From: Spirochaetales bacterium
Lineage (GTDB): Bacteria > Spirochaetota > Spirochaetia > Treponematales > UBA12059
Assembly: GCA_016926955.1 (NCBI GenBank)
Contig: JAFGNN010000041.1
Span: 1-36,669, forward strand
Direction of reading: 5' to 3'
Length of the DNA: 36,669 bases
In this document: one piece after another, positions 34,796 through 36,669 of the stretch
Numbering within the stretch: position 1 is the first letter of the stretch
Layout: every line of letters starts with the position of its first letter
Position numbers and translations under genes: made by a program
The notes under the pieces: model-generated
The model's database searches: none
What the model was told of the DNA's origin: nothing
The model's input: the letters and a program-made list of their open reading frames with translations, nothing else

Positions 34796-35746
34796 TCAAG
34801 CGCGCGCGGCCTTCCGGGCCTCGGGAACGGCTCTCTCGAGCCAGGCGGCCAGATCGTCCATCACCTCGCCCCGGTTGGTCTCGTTGAGCATCTCGTGACG
34901 CCCTTCCGGGTATACCTTCGTCGTCACATCCCGCAATCCCGCGGCGCGGTACGCGGCTTCGAGGGCGACGACACCGCCGACGGCGGCGCCTACCGGATCC
35001 CGCGAGCCCGCGAAAACAAGGACCGGAAGGTCTTTCGGGACTCGATCGATCGTCTCGCGCCTGGCGATGAAGGCGCTGCCCTCGCTCATGTCGCGGAAGA
35101 AGTCCCAGGTGCAGGTGAAACCGCACTCGGGATCTGCGTTGTAGGCGTCGACCATCGCGGCGTCCCGGGAAAGCCAGTCGTTTCTGGTGCGGACCGGCTC
35201 GAAGGCCTTTGCGTAGCCGCCGAGCGTGATCGAGTCCGCGAACTTCGCGATGCCGCGGCCGCCCTGGAGCAGCCTTCCCAGCCCCACGACCACGCCGCTC
35301 GCGGCGGCCAGGACCGGCGACAAGGCGATGATGCCCGAAAGGGCGCAAGCGGCAAGCCCTTCGCCGTGAAGGGCGATGTAGGCGCGCGCCAGGCTCGAGC
35401 CCATGGAATGCCCCAGCAACGCCACGGGAAGCCCCGGCCAGGTCCGTTCGGCGAAGAGCCTGAACGCGTGCAGGTCCTCGATCACGCGGAAGAAGCCCTT
35501 CGAGGCGGCGAACCAGCCCCGGCCGCCGGAGGACGGCGCGGTTCGGCCGTGGCCGCGATGGTCGGGAACGACGAGGACCCAACCATCCCCGCAGAGGCGG
35601 GCGGCGAGCGGCGCGTAGCGGCCGGAATGCTCCGCGACCCCGTGCGCGACCAGCAGGACTCCCCGGGCCTTCGATTCCGGCTCGAAACGCCTCGCGAAGA
35701 CCTCGACGCCATCGTCCATCCGCACGGTGAAATCGCCTTGCTTCAT
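34796..35746 (-). CDS. Alpha/beta hydrolase, lysophospholipase / monoacylglycerol lipase-like (S33 type)
   Basis: 316 residues. 'GVLLVAHGVAEHSGRYAPLAARL' (29-51) is the typical oxyanion region of the serine aminopeptidase S33 / monoacylglycerol lipase family, followed by 'VVPDHRGHGRT' and the nucleophile elbow GHSMGS with Ser114. The acid is probably Asp in 'FAGSRDPVG' and the base His in 'EGRHEMLNE'. No signal peptide; cytoplasmic. It would hydrolyse acyl esters of glycerol or lysophospholipids; the exact substrate is unknown. The ATG at 35746 has a GGGGG-rich ribosome binding site. It is divergent from flaB and separated by 252 bp from pcnB. That gap (34544-34795) holds only short GC-rich palindromes such as CCGCCCGGGCGG and nothing coding that I can support. 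Confidence 0.88.
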   Translation of the reverse strand: MKQGDFTVRMDDGVEVFARRFEPESKARGVLLVAHGVAEHSGRYAPLAARLCGDGWVLVVPDHRGHGRTAPSSGGRGWFAASKGFFRVIEDLHAFRLFAERTWPGLPVALLGHSMGSSLARAYIALHGEGLAACALSGIIALSPVLAAASGVVVGLGRLLQGGRGIAKFADSITLGGYAKAFEPVRTRNDWLSRDAAMVDAYNADPECGFTCTWDFFRDMSEGSAFIARRETIDRVPKDLPVLVFAGSRDPVGAAVGGVVALEAAYRAAGLRDVTTKVYPEGRHEMLNETNRGEVMDDLAAWLERAVPEARKAARA

Positions 35747-35807
35747 CGTTTTCCCCCTTCGCGTTCCGAGTATAGCACCCGGCATCGGGCGCCGCGACGA
35801 TTTCCGC

Positions 35808-35835
35808 TCAAGTCCGGCGCGGGACCTGCCGATAA
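35808..35835 (+). promoter_or_regulatory. Sigma-28 promoter of flaB
   Basis: A perfect flagellar -10 box GCCGATAA (35828-35835) with TCAA (35808-35811) 16 bp upstream, close to the TAAA-N15-GCCGATAA consensus. The predicted transcript has a leader of about 145 nt. Confidence 0.75.
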
Positions 35836-35840
35836 GAAAG

Positions 35841-35982
35841 CATGGAGGTCTACCCGGAGCCCGGGTCGGCCGGAGGAGGAGCCTGGGGAGGGAAGGCACG
35901 CGAACCCGTTTTCCGACCGGACGCGGACCGGTGACCAACCGCGCGCGGGGCATGGACGTCCCGTGAACGTACCACACGGAGG
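35841..35982 (+). promoter_or_regulatory. Candidate CsrA-binding leader of flaB
   Basis: Three CANGGANG motifs: CATGGAGG (35841-35848), CATGGACG (35951-35958) and CACGGAGG (35975-35982). The last covers the Shine-Dalgarno sequence. This matches the layout of CsrA-repressed flagellin leaders in other bacteria. The first lies at the predicted transcription start and may be incomplete in the RNA. Confidence 0.5.
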
Positions 35983-35988
35983 AATCGT

Positions 35989-36669
35989 ATGATCATCAAC
36001 CACAATCTGAGCGCCATGTACGCCGACCGCCAGCTGCGCGTGAACGGCCTGTACCTCGACAAGAACATGGAGAAGCTCTCGTCCGGCATGCGCATCAACC
36101 GCGCCGGCGATGACGCTTCCGGCCTTGCCGTTTCCGAGAAGATGCGCTCGCAGATCCGGGGCTTGAACCAGGCCTCGAAGAACGCGGCCAACGGCATCAG
36201 CTTCATCCAGACCACGGAAGGCTTCCTCCAGGAGTCGCAGGACATCCTCCAGCGCCTCCGCGAGCTGGCCGTACAGGCGTCCAACGGCGTCTACACCGCC
36301 GAGGACCGCATGCAGATCCAGGTCGAGGTGAGCCAGCTGGTCGACGAGATCGACCGCATCGCCAGCCACGCCCAGTTCAACGGCATGAACCTCCTGACCG
36401 GCCGCTTCGCCCGCGAGGGAACCGAGAACATCGTCACCGCTTCCATGTGGTTCCACATCGGCGCCAACATGGACCAGCGCGAGCGCGTGTTCATCGGCAC
36501 CATGACCTCGAAGGGCCTCGGCGTCCGCCAGGTCGCCGACGAGTCCATCGTCACCCTCGAGGACCCCGACGGCGCGAACCGCACCATCGGCGTCGTCGAC
36601 GAGGCGCTCAAGAAGATAAACAAGCAGCGCGCCGACCTCGGCGCCTACCAGAACCGCCTCGAGCACGCG
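35989..36669 (+). CDS. flaB: Flagellin FlaB, core filament protein (runs off the right edge)
   Basis: The first 227 codons of a spirochaete class B flagellin. The N-terminal coiled-coil D0/D1 region is canonical: '[20 protein letters not shown]', '[37 protein letters not shown]', '[36 protein letters not shown]', '[27 protein letters not shown]'. A short central part follows and the C-terminal D1 helix begins with '[24 protein letters not shown]'. There is no signal peptide, as expected for export by the flagellar type III system. It forms the periplasmic filament core around which the FlaA sheath encoded at 9.2-10.7 kb assembles. About 60 C-terminal residues should be missing. Confidence 0.96.
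   Translation, partial: MIINHNLSAMYADRQLRVNGLYLDKNMEKLSSGMRINRAGDDASGLAVSEKMRSQIRGLNQASKNAANGISFIQTTEGFLQESQDILQRLRELAVQASNGVYTAEDRMQIQVEVSQLVDEIDRIASHAQFNGMNLLTGRFAREGTENIVTASMWFHIGANMDQRERVFIGTMTSKGLGVRQVADESIVTLEDPDGANRTIGVVDEALKKINKQRADLGAYQNRLEHA

Overview
This window is a piece of a very GC-rich chromosome from a spirochaete. The evidence is a tandem pair of FlaA periplasmic-flagellum sheath genes, a FlaB core flagellin at the right edge, a TatT-type TRAP transporter as known from Treponema, a FapA/DUF342 protein, and the DUF4912 plus DUF1957 pair. The flavodiiron protein and the lack of visible respiratory genes fit an anaerobe. Gene order is ordinary chromosomal. I see no prophage, transposase, CRISPR array, rRNA or tRNA. 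The lineage within the spirochaetes cannot be fixed from this sequence; an uncultivated high-GC member is my guess.

Left part (1-11.3 kb): the 5' part of a secreted Ig-repeat protein (minus strand); a three-gene TRAP transporter operon (tatT, substrate-binding protein, fused QM permease) with an esterase-like alpha/beta hydrolase at its end; rnhA; class II fructose-bisphosphate aldolase (minus); an unrecognised lipoprotein; two flaA genes with a near-consensus sigma-70 promoter and a strong terminator; a secreted DOMON protein.

Middle (11.3-26.3 kb): clpB-tatD (minus, 4-nt overlap); a small DUF3783-like protein; argR (minus); fapA-like DUF342 protein; a response regulator overlapping a REC-HisKA_2 histidine kinase; a geranylgeranyl-reductase-family flavoprotein whose 3' end overlaps the kinase convergently; then a compact purB-guaB-purA-guaA cluster (minus) that holds all of the enzymes leading from IMP to AMP and GMP. 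A pair of 66-bp hairpin repeats lies between guaA and the flavoprotein gene.

Right part (26.4-36.7 kb): a flavodiiron protein; an orphan trpB with a candidate promoter, a 19-codon leader ORF with a Trp codon near its end, and a five-copy 38-39 bp minisatellite just upstream; ybaK; a tightly coupled DUF4912 - GH57 (DUF1957) - FNR-like flavoprotein operon in which the GH57 catalytic glutamate is replaced by glutamine; a PcnB-type nucleotidyltransferase with an arginine-rich tail; a second alpha/beta hydrolase; and the start of flaB behind a sigma-28 type promoter and a leader carrying several CsrA-type GGA motifs.

The most interesting signals are regulatory or concern small structures: several promoters whose predicted start point coincides with the start codon (candidate leaderless mRNAs), the trpB leader and minisatellite, the duplicated 66-bp hairpin element whose substitutions all fall outside the stems, the flaB leader, and the GH57 protein with an apparently missing nucleophile.
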